In this document: in pieces, positions 18,540 to 27,077 of the stretch | How positions within the stretch are numbered: the first letter of the stretch is position 1 | Layout of the letters: every line of letters starts with the position of its first letter | Source: Thermomicrobiales bacterium | GTDB taxonomy: Bacteria > Chloroflexota > Chloroflexia > Thermomicrobiales > UBA6265 | Assembly: GCA_030447415.1 (NCBI GenBank) | Contig: JAUJOZ010000005.1 | Span: 62,001-126,000 of the forward strand | Direction of reading: 5' to 3' | Length of the DNA: 64,000 bases | Notes under the pieces: generated by a model | The model's input: the letters and a program-made list of their open reading frames with translations, nothing else | Databases searched by the model: none | Told to the model about the DNA's origin: nothing | Position numbers and translations under genes: made by a program

Positions 18540-19646
18540 CTAGCCTGGGTCTGAGCTCAGGAAGGAGAGGTCCGTGTCGGCGGAGAACGACCGGACGACG
18601 GCCTCGATCAGACGGAGGGCGTGGAAGGCATCGTTGATGTCCAGCGTTTCGACCGGCGAGTGGGAGTAGCGACGCGCGAGATTGACGACCCCGGTCGGCA
18701 CGCCGGCCCGCACGAGGTGGACGGACGCCGCGTCGGAGTTGCCGCCGTAGAAGAGTGCCCGCTGGTGCGGGATGTCGTGCTCTGTTGCGGTGTACAACAA
18801 CAGATCCAGCATGGCGGGCTGCGCGATGACGCCAGCGTTGCTCCCTTGGCTCACGACGGTGACGACCGGACCGGCCCCGATCCTCATCGATAGGTCCCGT
18901 GTCGCCGAGACGTCGGGGGTGCCGCCAGCGGGCATCGTGTCGAGGATGATGGCCGCGGTGGGATCGAGCCGATAGGTCACCATTCGCGCCCCGCGGAGGC
19001 CGATCTCCTCCTGGGTCGTCACGACCAGGTGGAGGGTACACCCGAGGACGGAACCGACCAGGCGCTCGGCGAGCTCGACGATGATGGCGCAGCCAACGCG
19101 GTTGTCGAGCGCCTTGCCCGACAGGCGGTCGGGATTGGCCAGTGCGCGCATCGGTGCTTCGTAGGCGATGGCGTCACCGATCTGGATGCCAAGGGCGTCG
19201 ACGTCGGCCGCGGTGTCGAAGCCGAGGTCGACGTAGAGGTCACGCAGCGGCGGAACGGCGAGCCGCTCGGCAGGGGGGGTGATGTGGCCCGCCTTGGCAC
19301 CGACGACGCCCCGGTGGCCACGAATGCGGACCGCGCGTCCGACGAGGAGTGTCTCGATGACACCGCCGAGGCGCTCGAATCGAATCATGCCATCCGGTTC
19401 AATCGCCTTGACGACGCCGCCGATCTCATCCGAGTGAGCGGCGACCATAAGCGACGGCGCACCCTCCGGCCCGTTGCGGGTCGCGATGACGTTGCCGAAG
19501 GGGTCGACGACGATGTCATCCGCATGCGGCGCCAGGTCGTCCGCCAGACGCCGCACCATGGCGTGCTCATGCCCCGCCACCGCGTCGATCGCGGCGTACT
19601 CGCCCAGGCGTTGGACGAGACTCTCTTTGAGCGAACTATCGGTCAC
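18540..19646 (-). CDS. M42 family metallo-aminopeptidase (glutamyl aminopeptidase/endoglucanase-like)
   Basis: A 368-residue dinuclear zinc peptidase. Metal ligands are visible as AHSDEIG (about 70-76), KALDNRVG, QEEIGLRGA (catalytic and ligand Glu, about 213-221), LDTMP and the C-terminal SHSPVE. Members remove N-terminal residues from peptides and often form large tetrahedral oligomers. The start at 19646 and the length match the family. It lies alone, convergent with coaX and divergent from the EF-G paralogue. No signal peptide is seen, so it is cytoplasmic. Confidence 0.93.
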   Translation of the reverse strand: MTDSSLKESLVQRLGEYAAIDAVAGHEHAMVRRLADDLAPHADDIVVDPFGNVIATRNGPEGAPSLMVAAHSDEIGGVVKAIEPDGMIRFERLGGVIETLLVGRAVRIRGHRGVVGAKAGHITPPAERLAVPPLRDLYVDLGFDTAADVDALGIQIGDAIAYEAPMRALANPDRLSGKALDNRVGCAIIVELAERLVGSVLGCTLHLVVTTQEEIGLRGARMVTYRLDPTAAIILDTMPAGGTPDVSATRDLSMRIGAGPVVTVVSQGSNAGVIAQPAMLDLLLYTATEHDIPHQRALFYGGNSDAASVHLVRAGVPTGVVNLARRYSHSPVETLDINDAFHALRLIEAVVRSFSADTDLSFLSSDPG

Positions 19647-19785
19647 TTGCGTCGTCCTTTACGAGCGATGCGGGTGGCGATCCGTGGCCCGGACACCGCA
19701 CGCCGCACCGTTGCAACGGGCGAGGAGACGCGGTCGGAGGAACGCCCTCGACGGCTCGCAGTCGTCACCTCGTCATCGTCCGGTC

Positions 19786-19813
19786 TTGCCCCCATTCGTG
19801 ACGGTCCTATAAT
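19786..19813 (+). promoter_or_regulatory. Promoter for the EF-G paralogue
   Basis: TTGCCC (19786-19791), a 16-base spacer and a perfect TATAAT (19808-19813). The start would be near 19820, giving a leader of about 270 bases before GTG 20088. No gene is seen in 19814-20087; no riboswitch pattern was recognised there. Confidence 0.6.
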
Positions 19814-20087
19814 ACGGGCCGTCGCGCGCGCCGTCCGCTGGGATAGCCACGATGGTCTCGACTGAGGCCGTGGTCGACCCCGCGACCCCAATCCGAGGGC
19901 GCAGCGCTCCTCGCGGATACCGCCGGCCCCACGACCGGCATCGACTGTCCGAGACCGAACCGGAGGTGCAGATGGCGCGCTCCCCGATTGGCTCCCCCAA
20001 TGCCTTACGGCGGGACGGGTATGGGTCAACGGTGTGCCATCGTGCTCGCGCCGGGACGGGCCACGGCTCGCTCGATGGAGGGACACG

Positions 20088-22172
20088 GTGAACCAATACC
20101 CCGCCGATCGGATTCGGAACGTCGGCCTCTTCTCGCACGGCGGCGCCGGCAAGACCTCCCTGACCGAAGCGCTGCTCTTCGACACCAAGGCGGTCACACG
20201 CCTCGGTCGGGTCGAGGAGGGGAACACCGTCAGCGACTTCGACGCGGATGAGGTCAAGCGCCGCATCTCGGTCAGCACCGCGGTGGCGCCGGTGGAATGG
20301 CGCGACACAAAGATCAACGTGCTGGACGCGCCCGGCTACGCGGACTTCATGGGCGAGGTCAAGTCGGCGCTACGGGTGGTCGACGCCGCGGTGATTCTGG
20401 TCGATGCCTCGGCCGGGGTCGAGGTGGGAACCGAGCAGGCGTGGCGGTTGGCGGAAGAGCGGGGACTGCCGCGGCTCATCTTCATCAACAAGATGGACCG
20501 GGAGAACGCCGACTTCGCACGCGCGCTGGAGTCGGCTCGGACCACGTTTGGCAAGGCGGTGGCGCCGATCCAGTTCCCGATCGGAGCCGAGAAAGCGTTC
20601 AAGGGGGTGGTCGACCTCCTGAGTGAACAGGCACGGACGTTCCACGACAACCAGGACGGCGGGTTCGAGGTCGGGCCGGTTCCCGACGCGCTGCAGTCCG
20701 AGTGCGAGACGTACCGGCGACAACTGGTGGAGGCGATCGCGGAGCAGGACGAGGAGCTGATGCTCCGCTATCTGGAGGACGATCCGATCTCGACTGAGGA
20801 GTTGGTCGCCGGGCTGAAGGCGTGCGTCGAAAGCGGCACGGTGGTGCCGGTCCTGTGCGGCGCGGCGACCGCCAATCGGGGAGTCCAGCCGCTGCTCGAC
20901 GCATTCGTCGATTACCTTCCGGCCGCCGCGCGAACGGTGGAGCAGGCGAGCATCAACGGCGATACCATCGAGCTCCGATCGGACCCGAACGGTCCGCTGG
21001 CGGCGTTCGCGTTCAAGACGCTGGCCGACCCGCACGTCGGCCGCGTCAGCTATTTCCGCGTCTTCTCCGGAACGTTCAAGTCGAACTCGCACGTCATGAA
21101 CGCGACGAGAGGTGAACCCGAGCGCGTGGGTCAGCTCTTCCATGTCCGCGGCAAAGAGCACCTCAACACCGACGCCGTCCGCGCGGGCGACATCGGGGCG
21201 GTCAGCAAGCTCGCGACCGTGATGACGGGGGATACGATCAGCGAGGAGGGGAAGCCGCTACGGCTGGCCCCGATCGACTTCCCGACCGCCTCGTACGCCG
21301 CGTCGGTCAACCCCAAGACCAAAGCGGACCTGGACAAGATGGGCCAGGCGCTGCACCGGCTCGCCGAGGAGGATCCGACCCTCCAGGTCTCGCGCGACCC
21401 GGCTTCGGGCGAGACGATCGTGTCGGGGCTCGGGGAGCCGCACGTCCAGATCGCGCTCGACCGGATGACCCGCCGTTTTGGGGTCAACGTGGAGCTGGGG
21501 CTGCCGCGGGTCGCCTACCGCGAGTCGATCTCGACCAAGACGATCGCGGAGTACAAGCACAAAAAGCAAACGGGTGGCGCGGGACAGTACGGACACGTCT
21601 TCCTGGAGCTGGAGCCACTGCCGGACGGAGAGTTCGAGTTCGGCGACCGGGTGGTCGGCGGCTCGGTGCCGAAGAACTTCTTCCCAGCGGTGGAGAAGGG
21701 TGTGCGCGAGGGGCTCGAGTCCGGTCCCTTGGCGGGGTACCCGGTGGTGAACCTGCGGGTCACGTTGACCGACGGCAGCTACCACGCGGTCGACTCCAAC
21801 GAGATGGCGTTCAAGATCGCCTCAAAAGAAGCGTTCAAGAAGGGCGTGTTGCAAGCGAAGCCGGTGCTGTTGGAGCCGATGCTGACGTTGCGGGTGACGG
21901 TGCCGGAGAGCTACACCGGCGATGTCATGAGTGACCTCAACAGCAAACGGGCGCACGTCAGCGGCATGACCCCCGGGGCGAACAACTCGACGACGATCGA
22001 AGCGCTGGTTCCCGCCGCGGAGGTGCAGCGGTACGCGACCGACCTGCGCTCGATCACCCAGGGACGGGGCAGCTTTACCACCGAGTTCGCGCACTACCAG
22101 CCGGTGCCGGCACACATCGCGGAGCAGGTCAGGGCAGCGGCAGCCAAGCAGCAGGAAGCGGCCCACGTCTAA
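20088..22172 (+). CDS. Elongation factor G-like translational GTPase (paralogue)
   Basis: A 694-residue GTPase with all EF-G domains. The G1 loop is GLFSHGGAGKTS where classical EF-G has an AHIDAGKTT-type loop, G3 is DAPGYADF, and G4 is NKMD. Domain IV has the KQTGGAGQYGHVFLE stretch, and domain V the YTGDVMSDLNSKRAHVSGM loop. The SHGGAGKT loop marks the second EF-G group (FusA2-like) found in Chloroflexota and Actinobacteria, whose role may be translocation or ribosome recycling. GTG 20088 follows TGGAGGG. It is not beside tufA or ribosomal protein genes, supporting a paralogue. Confidence 0.9.
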   Translation: MNQYPADRIRNVGLFSHGGAGKTSLTEALLFDTKAVTRLGRVEEGNTVSDFDADEVKRRISVSTAVAPVEWRDTKINVLDAPGYADFMGEVKSALRVVDAAVILVDASAGVEVGTEQAWRLAEERGLPRLIFINKMDRENADFARALESARTTFGKAVAPIQFPIGAEKAFKGVVDLLSEQARTFHDNQDGGFEVGPVPDALQSECETYRRQLVEAIAEQDEELMLRYLEDDPISTEELVAGLKACVESGTVVPVLCGAATANRGVQPLLDAFVDYLPAAARTVEQASINGDTIELRSDPNGPLAAFAFKTLADPHVGRVSYFRVFSGTFKSNSHVMNATRGEPERVGQLFHVRGKEHLNTDAVRAGDIGAVSKLATVMTGDTISEEGKPLRLAPIDFPTASYAASVNPKTKADLDKMGQALHRLAEEDPTLQVSRDPASGETIVSGLGEPHVQIALDRMTRRFGVNVELGLPRVAYRESISTKTIAEYKHKKQTGGAGQYGHVFLELEPLPDGEFEFGDRVVGGSVPKNFFPAVEKGVREGLESGPLAGYPVVNLRVTLTDGSYHAVDSNEMAFKIASKEAFKKGVLQAKPVLLEPMLTLRVTVPESYTGDVMSDLNSKRAHVSGMTPGANNSTTIEALVPAAEVQRYATDLRSITQGRGSFTTEFAHYQPVPAHIAEQVRAAAAKQQEAAHV

Positions 22173-22283
22173 GCCGAGGGCTCTCCGCATCGACAAGCCT
22201 GAGAACCCAGCGGGCAGCAGGTGCGTTGCCTACTGGCTCGGGGGCATCGTCGGCGTTCCAAGAGACAAGGGTGGGGGCGGCGA

Positions 22284-22931
22284 ATGAGCCTCGGCGACGC
22301 CCCGGGTGGCGACGATAGCGCTCGTGCTGAGGAATTGCTGGCGACGGTGCGCGAGCTTCGCGAGACGGTCGCTCGGCAACAGGAGACGATTGCCCGGCAG
22401 GCCACGGCGATCGCCGCGCTCGAGGCAAGGCAGGCACAGATCGCGTCGGAGGCGATGGGAGGGGAGCGTTCCGGAGGCATGGCGGCCCGCCGCGCCGCAA
22501 CGCCGGTGTCAGCTCCGCCCGAGGTGCACTTACCCAGCGGAGCCGGCTACCTCATCACCTTCGACGGTGGAGCGATTGGCAATCCCGGCAAGGGGTACGG
22601 CAGCTACCACATCGTCGGCCCGGAGGGCGTCATCGCTCACCGGCGACTCGAGTTTGAGGACCGGGTAACCAACAATCAGGCCGAGTACCGAACGCTCATC
22701 GGGGCCTTGGAGCAGCTCAGCCGGCACGTGGGCCCCATGGCGAGCACGACCGCAATCGCTGTCCGAGGAGATAGCCAACTCGTCGTCAACCAAGTCAACG
22801 GGCGGTGGAAAGTCAGGAATGCAGAGCTGCAACCCCTGCACCGGCGGGCGGCCGAACTCCTGGGGGAGTTTGGTCGAGTGGATTTGGCCTGGCACGAACG
22901 GAGCAAAAGCGTGCGGCTGTTGGGGCACTAA
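22284..22931 (+). CDS. RNase H-like protein with N-terminal coiled coil
   Basis: A 215-residue protein. Residues about 15-55 form a coiled coil (RELRETVARQQETIARQ), followed by an alanine-rich linker and an RNase HI-like domain from about 88. FDGGAIGNPGKGYGSY contains the first acid, NNQAEYRTLIGALEQ the glutamate, and VRGDSQLVVNQVNG the next aspartate. The last part (WHERSKSVRLLGH) lacks the usual NxxAD with the fourth carboxylate. Reading one frame over after the AAAA run gives KKRAAVGALS, so the end may be frameshifted. ATG 22284 is the start. It likely acts on RNA/DNA hybrids if active. Confidence 0.75.
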   Translation: MSLGDAPGGDDSARAEELLATVRELRETVARQQETIARQATAIAALEARQAQIASEAMGGERSGGMAARRAATPVSAPPEVHLPSGAGYLITFDGGAIGNPGKGYGSYHIVGPEGVIAHRRLEFEDRVTNNQAEYRTLIGALEQLSRHVGPMASTTAIAVRGDSQLVVNQVNGRWKVRNAELQPLHRRAAELLGEFGRVDLAWHERSKSVRLLGH

Positions 22932-22955
22932 GCGGTCGCTGAGCGGGGTGTGAGC

Positions 22956-23231
22956 TCAGCCATCCTCGTCGATGACATGGTCGGGGCGCCAGCGAACGAG
23001 GAGCATCAAGACGCCAAACCAGACGGCGCCAGTGACACAGCCGAGCGCGGTCCAGGAGAGACCGACGTAGCGCTTGAGGAGGAGGGTTAGCAGCAACACG
23101 ATGACCATGCTCAGGAGGCAGCTCGGTCCGAACGAGCGCTCGAGCTGGGTGGTGGCCCGGCCGACGACGGGGACGCTGTCAATGAGGTCGGGGGCTTCCT
23201 CGGGAGGTCTGCCGGGGTCGTCTCGCGCCAT
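22956..23231 (-). CDS. Small membrane protein
   Basis: A 91-residue protein with two hydrophobic segments (about residues 37-53 and 57-77) and a short charged C-terminal tail. It does not match a family I recognise; the arrangement resembles small AtpI-like or accessory membrane proteins, but that is only a hint. ATG 23231 is chosen; the frame upstream to 23360 looks non-coding. It is convergent with the RNase H-like gene and divergent from the DinB-like gene. Confidence 0.6.
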   Translation of the reverse strand: MARDDPGRPPEEAPDLIDSVPVVGRATTQLERSFGPSCLLSMVIVLLLTLLLKRYVGLSWTALGCVTGAVWFGVLMLLVRWRPDHVIDEDG

Positions 23232-23313
23232 GGTGGGAGTATAGGAGCCCCGCCGCGGCCGGGCTACCGAGGGGTTTGGCGCTGGCGGGTGGCTCTGGGA
23301 GGGTAACGAGGCC

Positions 23314-23883
23314 TTGAGCGACAACGGAGCGCGGCCGACCGCCGAGCAGCCGATGATCACCCGGTGCGATCCGGTGCCGGGATTCAGTCCGGGGATCGGG
23401 CGGTACGTGGCGCAGCTGACCGAGACGCGACGGGGGCTGCTGAGCCAGATCGCGGACCTGACACCGGACCGGCTGAGCTGGCACCCGAACGACCAGACGG
23501 AGTCGATCGGGACGCAACTGCTGCACGTCGCGGCCGTCGAGTGGTCGTGGGTGTTCGAGGAGATCGGCCGTCGCTCCGGAGCCGAGTACGACGGCTGGGA
23601 GGAGGCGATGCCGCTCCGCCAGGGACTTCCCCAAGTCAGTGGCCAGCCACTCTCCTACTACACGGAGCGACTCGATCGCGTCCGTCGGGACGTGCTCGAC
23701 GCCCTCCGCGAACTCACCGACGAGGACCTGCCACGCCTCGTCCCCGATGCGTCGCCGCCGCCCGGTGCGGAACCCGGAAGTCACCTCTTTTCCATCGACT
23801 GGATCCTGTTCCATCTCGTCCATCACGAGGCGCACCACGCCGGACAGGTCGAGCTCCTGGCTCGGTTGCAGCCGAGTCGCTAG
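23314..23883 (+). CDS. DinB-like/YfiT-type four-helix-bundle protein
   Basis: A 189-residue protein of the DinB superfamily, a four-helix bundle with a metal site formed by three histidines. These are visible as LLHVAAVEW (about residue 71) and LVHHEAHHAGQVELL (about 168-182), with RLDRVRRDVLDAL in between. Several members are thiol transferases or metal-dependent hydrolases; the substrate here is unknown. TTG 23314 with GAGGGTAACGAGG upstream is the likely start. It stands before tRNA-Val but that gene has its own promoter. Confidence 0.82.
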   Translation: MSDNGARPTAEQPMITRCDPVPGFSPGIGRYVAQLTETRRGLLSQIADLTPDRLSWHPNDQTESIGTQLLHVAAVEWSWVFEEIGRRSGAEYDGWEEAMPLRQGLPQVSGQPLSYYTERLDRVRRDVLDALRELTDEDLPRLVPDASPPPGAEPGSHLFSIDWILFHLVHHEAHHAGQVELLARLQPSR

Positions 23884-23943
23884 GAACGGAGGGCGGTCCG
23901 GGGGGTCACCGACACGTCGTCGCGCCGCGCGCCGTCGCGGCGC

Positions 23944-23972
23944 TTGCAGCTTGGCTTGGGTCTCGATATACT
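23944..23972 (+). promoter_or_regulatory. Promoter for tRNA-Val
   Basis: TTGCAG (23944-23949), a 17-base spacer and TATACT (23967-23972). The predicted start is near 23979, about 27 bases before the mature tRNA 5' end. Confidence 0.6.
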
Positions 23973-24005
23973 CGCGGATGCTCCAGGATCACGCCGGGAG
24001 CCAGG

Positions 24006-24079
24006 GGGCGGCTAGCTCAGCTGGTTAGAGCGCCACGTTGACATCGTGGAGGTCACTGGTTCGAGTCCAGTGTCGCCCA
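24006..24079 (+). tRNA. tRNA-Val(GAC)
   Basis: A full cloverleaf. The acceptor GGGCGGC (24006-24012) pairs with GTCGCCC (24072-24078) with one G-T pair. The D-arm is GCTCAGCTGGTTAGAGC. The anticodon stem is CCACG/CGTGG with loop TTGACAT and anticodon GAC at 24040-24042. The T-arm is ACTGG TTCGAGT CCAGT. The discriminator is A; the 3' CCA is not encoded. A promoter lies just upstream. Confidence 0.95.
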
Positions 24080-24235
24080 CCCCCGAGTAGCTCCGCCACG
24101 CGATCCGCGTCTCGATCACCCTCCGGGCCACGGCGACCCCGCGATGAGCGGGCTCGTCGTTTCGTTGTCTTATGCCCTCGCGGTGACCTCGAGCCTCCGC
24201 CGCGAGCGCCCCCTTCGGGGAGTTGGGCGTCCACC

Positions 24236-25279
24236 ATGAGCATCTCGTCGCCCGCTATCCGCGTCCGGGAGCTGCGAAAAACCTACGAGGTCCACGAGCG
24301 CGAGGCCGGGTTGCTGGCGTCGGTCCGCAGCCTGGTGCGACGCCGGGTGAAAGAGGTGTCCGCGGTCGACGGTATCAGCTTCGAGGTGACGCCGGGCGAG
24401 GTGGTCGGCTTTCTCGGTCCGAACGGCGCGGGGAAGACGACGACGCTCAAGGTGCTCTCCGGGCTCCTCTACCCCACGGCGGGCGAGGTAGCGGTGCTCG
24501 GCCACGTCCCGTGGCGGCGCGAGAAAACGTTCCTGCGTCGGATGACGCTCGTGATGGGCCAACGCAATCAACTCGTCTGGGACATCCCGGTTGTCGACTC
24601 GTTCGAGCTAAACCGGGCCATTTACGGCGTCGGACGCGACGAGTTCCGCCTCACGCTGAATGAGCTAGCGGATCTGCTCGACCTGGGGCCGCTCCTCACC
24701 AAGCCGGTCCGCAACCTTTCGCTCGGCGAGCGGATGAAGTGCGAGATCGCGGCGGCGCTGCTGCACCGGCCGAGGATGCTGTTCCTCGACGAGCCGACGC
24801 TCGGCCTCGACGTGACGATGCAGCGACGGATCCGCTCGTTCGTCGCCGAGTACAACCAGCGGCACGAAGCGACGGTCCTCCTAACGAGCCACTACATGGC
24901 CGATGTGGAGGCGCTGTGCCGGCGCGTGGTGGTGATTCACCACGGACAGTTGCTCTTCGACGGCGACCTCGCCGTACTGGTCCAACGCTTCTCGCCCTAC
25001 AAGACGATTGCTGTCGACTTGGAGGGAGGGGGCGGACAGCGTGACGATCTCAGCCGGTATGGTGAGGTTATGTCCGTCGAGGACGGCCGGGTCACCTTCC
25101 GCATCCCAAAGGCGAAGACGGCGAGCGCGACGAGCCGGCTTCTGGCGGAGCTCCCAGTCACCGATCTTACGGTCGCGGACCCACCGATTGAGGAAGTGAT
25201 CGACCGGGTCTTCGCGGGAGGCGCGGGGGTGGACAGCGAGCCACGAATCGAGCCCATGGGGAAGGCTGGGCCGCGGTGA
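24236..25279 (+). CDS. ABC-2 exporter ATP-binding protein
   Basis: A 347-residue ATPase that powers an ABC-2-type exporter with the two permeases that follow. The Walker A is GPNGAGKTTT (about 62-71), the signature is LSLGERMKCE, and the Walker B is MLFLDEP (about 181-187). A switch histidine is in LLTSHYMADVEAL. A C-terminal accessory domain of about 80 residues follows (beginning near KTIAVDLE). ATG 24236 is chosen. Its end overlaps the next gene by four bases (GTGA region 25276-25279), showing coupling. The cargo is unknown; some similar trios are annotated as viologen- or drug-type exporters, which is not decided here. Confidence 0.9.
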   Translation: MSISSPAIRVRELRKTYEVHEREAGLLASVRSLVRRRVKEVSAVDGISFEVTPGEVVGFLGPNGAGKTTTLKVLSGLLYPTAGEVAVLGHVPWRREKTFLRRMTLVMGQRNQLVWDIPVVDSFELNRAIYGVGRDEFRLTLNELADLLDLGPLLTKPVRNLSLGERMKCEIAAALLHRPRMLFLDEPTLGLDVTMQRRIRSFVAEYNQRHEATVLLTSHYMADVEALCRRVVVIHHGQLLFDGDLAVLVQRFSPYKTIAVDLEGGGGQRDDLSRYGEVMSVEDGRVTFRIPKAKTASATSRLLAELPVTDLTVADPPIEEVIDRVFAGGAGVDSEPRIEPMGKAGPR

Positions 25280-26079
25280 CGATGCTCCTCGGGGTCTACC
25301 GGGCACAGTTCAAGACCACGATCGCGGGGATGCTGCAGTACCGCGGTGCGCTCGTGATCTGGCTGCTGGAGCTGGTGCTCGAGCCACTTATCTACCTCGC
25401 CGTCTGGCGCGCTGTCGCCCACGCGCAGGGGGGGAACGTCGACGGGTTCACCGCGGGCGACTTCGCCGCCTACTTCGTCGCGACCATGATGATCAACCAC
25501 GCCACCTTCACCTGGATCATGTGGCAGTTCGACTTCCGCGTCCGCCAGGGGTCGTTTTGTCCGCAGCTCCTGCGCCCGGTCCACCCCATCCACAAGGACA
25601 TCGCCGACAACATCGGGTACAAACTGCTGACGCTGTCGGTCATGGCGCCGGTGGCCCTCGCACTTGGCACCGCATTCCAGGCCCGGTTTGATCCTCCCGC
25701 GTAGGCGGTCGTGGCGTTCATCCCGGCGCTGGTCCTGGCCTTTGCCCTTCGCTTCGCGGTCGAATGGACGTTGGCCATGGCGGCGTTCTGGACGACCCGG
25801 AACGGCGCCATGAATGAGCTCTATTTCCCGGCCCTGTTGTTCCTGTCCGGGCAGGCGGCACCGCTGGCCCTCTACCCCGAGCCGGTTCGCATTCTCGCGA
25901 CGGTGCTTCCCTTCCGGTGGTTCCTCGCTTTCCCGGCCGAACTGCTCTTGGGGCGACGCTCGCCCACTGAGGCGCTCGTTGGACTCGCCGTGCAGGTGGG
26001 GTGGCTGCTGCTGGCGGTCGCGGTCCTGCGCGTGGTGTGGCGGAGAGGCGTGCGCCGCTATTCGGCGGTCGGCGCGTGA
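25276..26079 (+). pseudogene. ABC-2 permease interrupted by in-frame TAG
   Basis: One continuous frame encodes an ABC-2-type (DUF990-like) membrane permease of about 267 residues, with six hydrophobic segments. It is broken only by a TAG at 25702-25704 (codon 143). Reading through gives FDPPA-[stop]-AVVAFIPALVLAFALRF, where a tryptophan (TGG) would fit. The two halves are in the same frame and the second half continues the family sequence to its normal end, with no second defect. Upstream, GTG 25276 overlaps the ATPase; downstream it overlaps the next permease. Either a true nonsense mutation or a base error. Without repair the exporter would lack a working first permease. Confidence 0.8.
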
Positions 26080-26861
26080 GCTACCTGCGCCTGCTCTGGA
26101 TCTTTCTCCGGCTCGGGGTGCTCAACGAGCTGCAGTACCGCGCCAATCTCGCGGTGCGGCTGCTGGAGTCGTTGCTCAACCTGGGCACGGCGCTCGCCGG
26201 CCTCGGCGTCGTCTTCTCGAAGACCGACACGCTCGCCGGTTGGCGGCCGGCGGAGCTTCTCGCGGTGATCGGCGTTTACCTTGTGGTCGGCGGCCTGACC
26301 CAGACCGTCATCCGACCGAGCCTTGCTAAGTTCATGGAAGACGTGCGGCTGGGCACGCTGGATTTCACCCTGACGAAGCCCGCCGACGCGCAACTCCTCG
26401 CGAGCATTCGCCAGGTCGAGATGTGGAAGTTGATCGACGTCATGCTCGGCGTCGGGGTGCTGAGCGTGGCCCTGGTCCAACTCGGGACCTCGGTCGGCAC
26501 ATGGCAGGCGGCCAGCTTCGCCATCGCGCTCCTAGCCGGTGGGGCCATCGTCTACAGCTTCCTGCTGATCCTCGCGACCTGCTCGTTCTGGCTGGTGCGG
26601 ATCGAGAACATCCTGGTCATCTTCCAGAGCATGTACCAGGCGGGGCGGTGGCCGATCGCCATCTACCCGCCCTGGCTGCGCTCGGTCCTCACGTTCCTGG
26701 TGCCGGTCGGGTTCGCGATCACCGTGCCGGCGCAGGGACTGGTCGGACGCCTGAGTTGGCCGACGCTGCTCGGAGCAGTCGTTCTGGCCGTGGTGTTGCC
26801 GCTCGCCTCGCGGCGGTTCTGGACGGCCGGTGTGCGGCACTACTCGGGGGCGTCAGCCTGA
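26076..26861 (+). CDS. ABC-2 family permease
   Basis: A 261-residue integral membrane protein with six likely transmembrane segments, forming the exporter channel with the previous permease. It shows the family landmarks LLWIFLRLGVLNELQYRANL at the N-terminus (about 5-24), FTLTKPADAQLLAS near the middle (about 98-111), and YPPWLRSVLTFLVPVGFAI near 200. The GTG start at 26076 overlaps the preceding stop (GTGA). The end at 26861 is free, and a gap of about 215 bases separates it from the next gene, which is on the opposite strand. No substrate is inferred. Confidence 0.87.
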   Translation: MSYLRLLWIFLRLGVLNELQYRANLAVRLLESLLNLGTALAGLGVVFSKTDTLAGWRPAELLAVIGVYLVVGGLTQTVIRPSLAKFMEDVRLGTLDFTLTKPADAQLLASIRQVEMWKLIDVMLGVGVLSVALVQLGTSVGTWQAASFAIALLAGGAIVYSFLLILATCSFWLVRIENILVIFQSMYQAGRWPIAIYPPWLRSVLTFLVPVGFAITVPAQGLVGRLSWPTLLGAVVLAVVLPLASRRFWTAGVRHYSGASA

Positions 26862-27077
26862 CGGCGCAGGCAGGCGGCAGGAGCAGCCGGAGGTTCGCCT
26901 GGACCAATCGCGGACGGCTCCACGCTAACCGGCACCGGCGCCGCCAGCAGTCCATTCCCATCTCGGGGCTGGACGGTCGTCGCCTATCATGGGTCGGACA
27001 CTGTCCGGATCAAGGCGCCCGCCTCGCCATTTTGCTCAACCCGGTGCGTCCCGGCGCCTCACGGTCTGCCACGGCGG

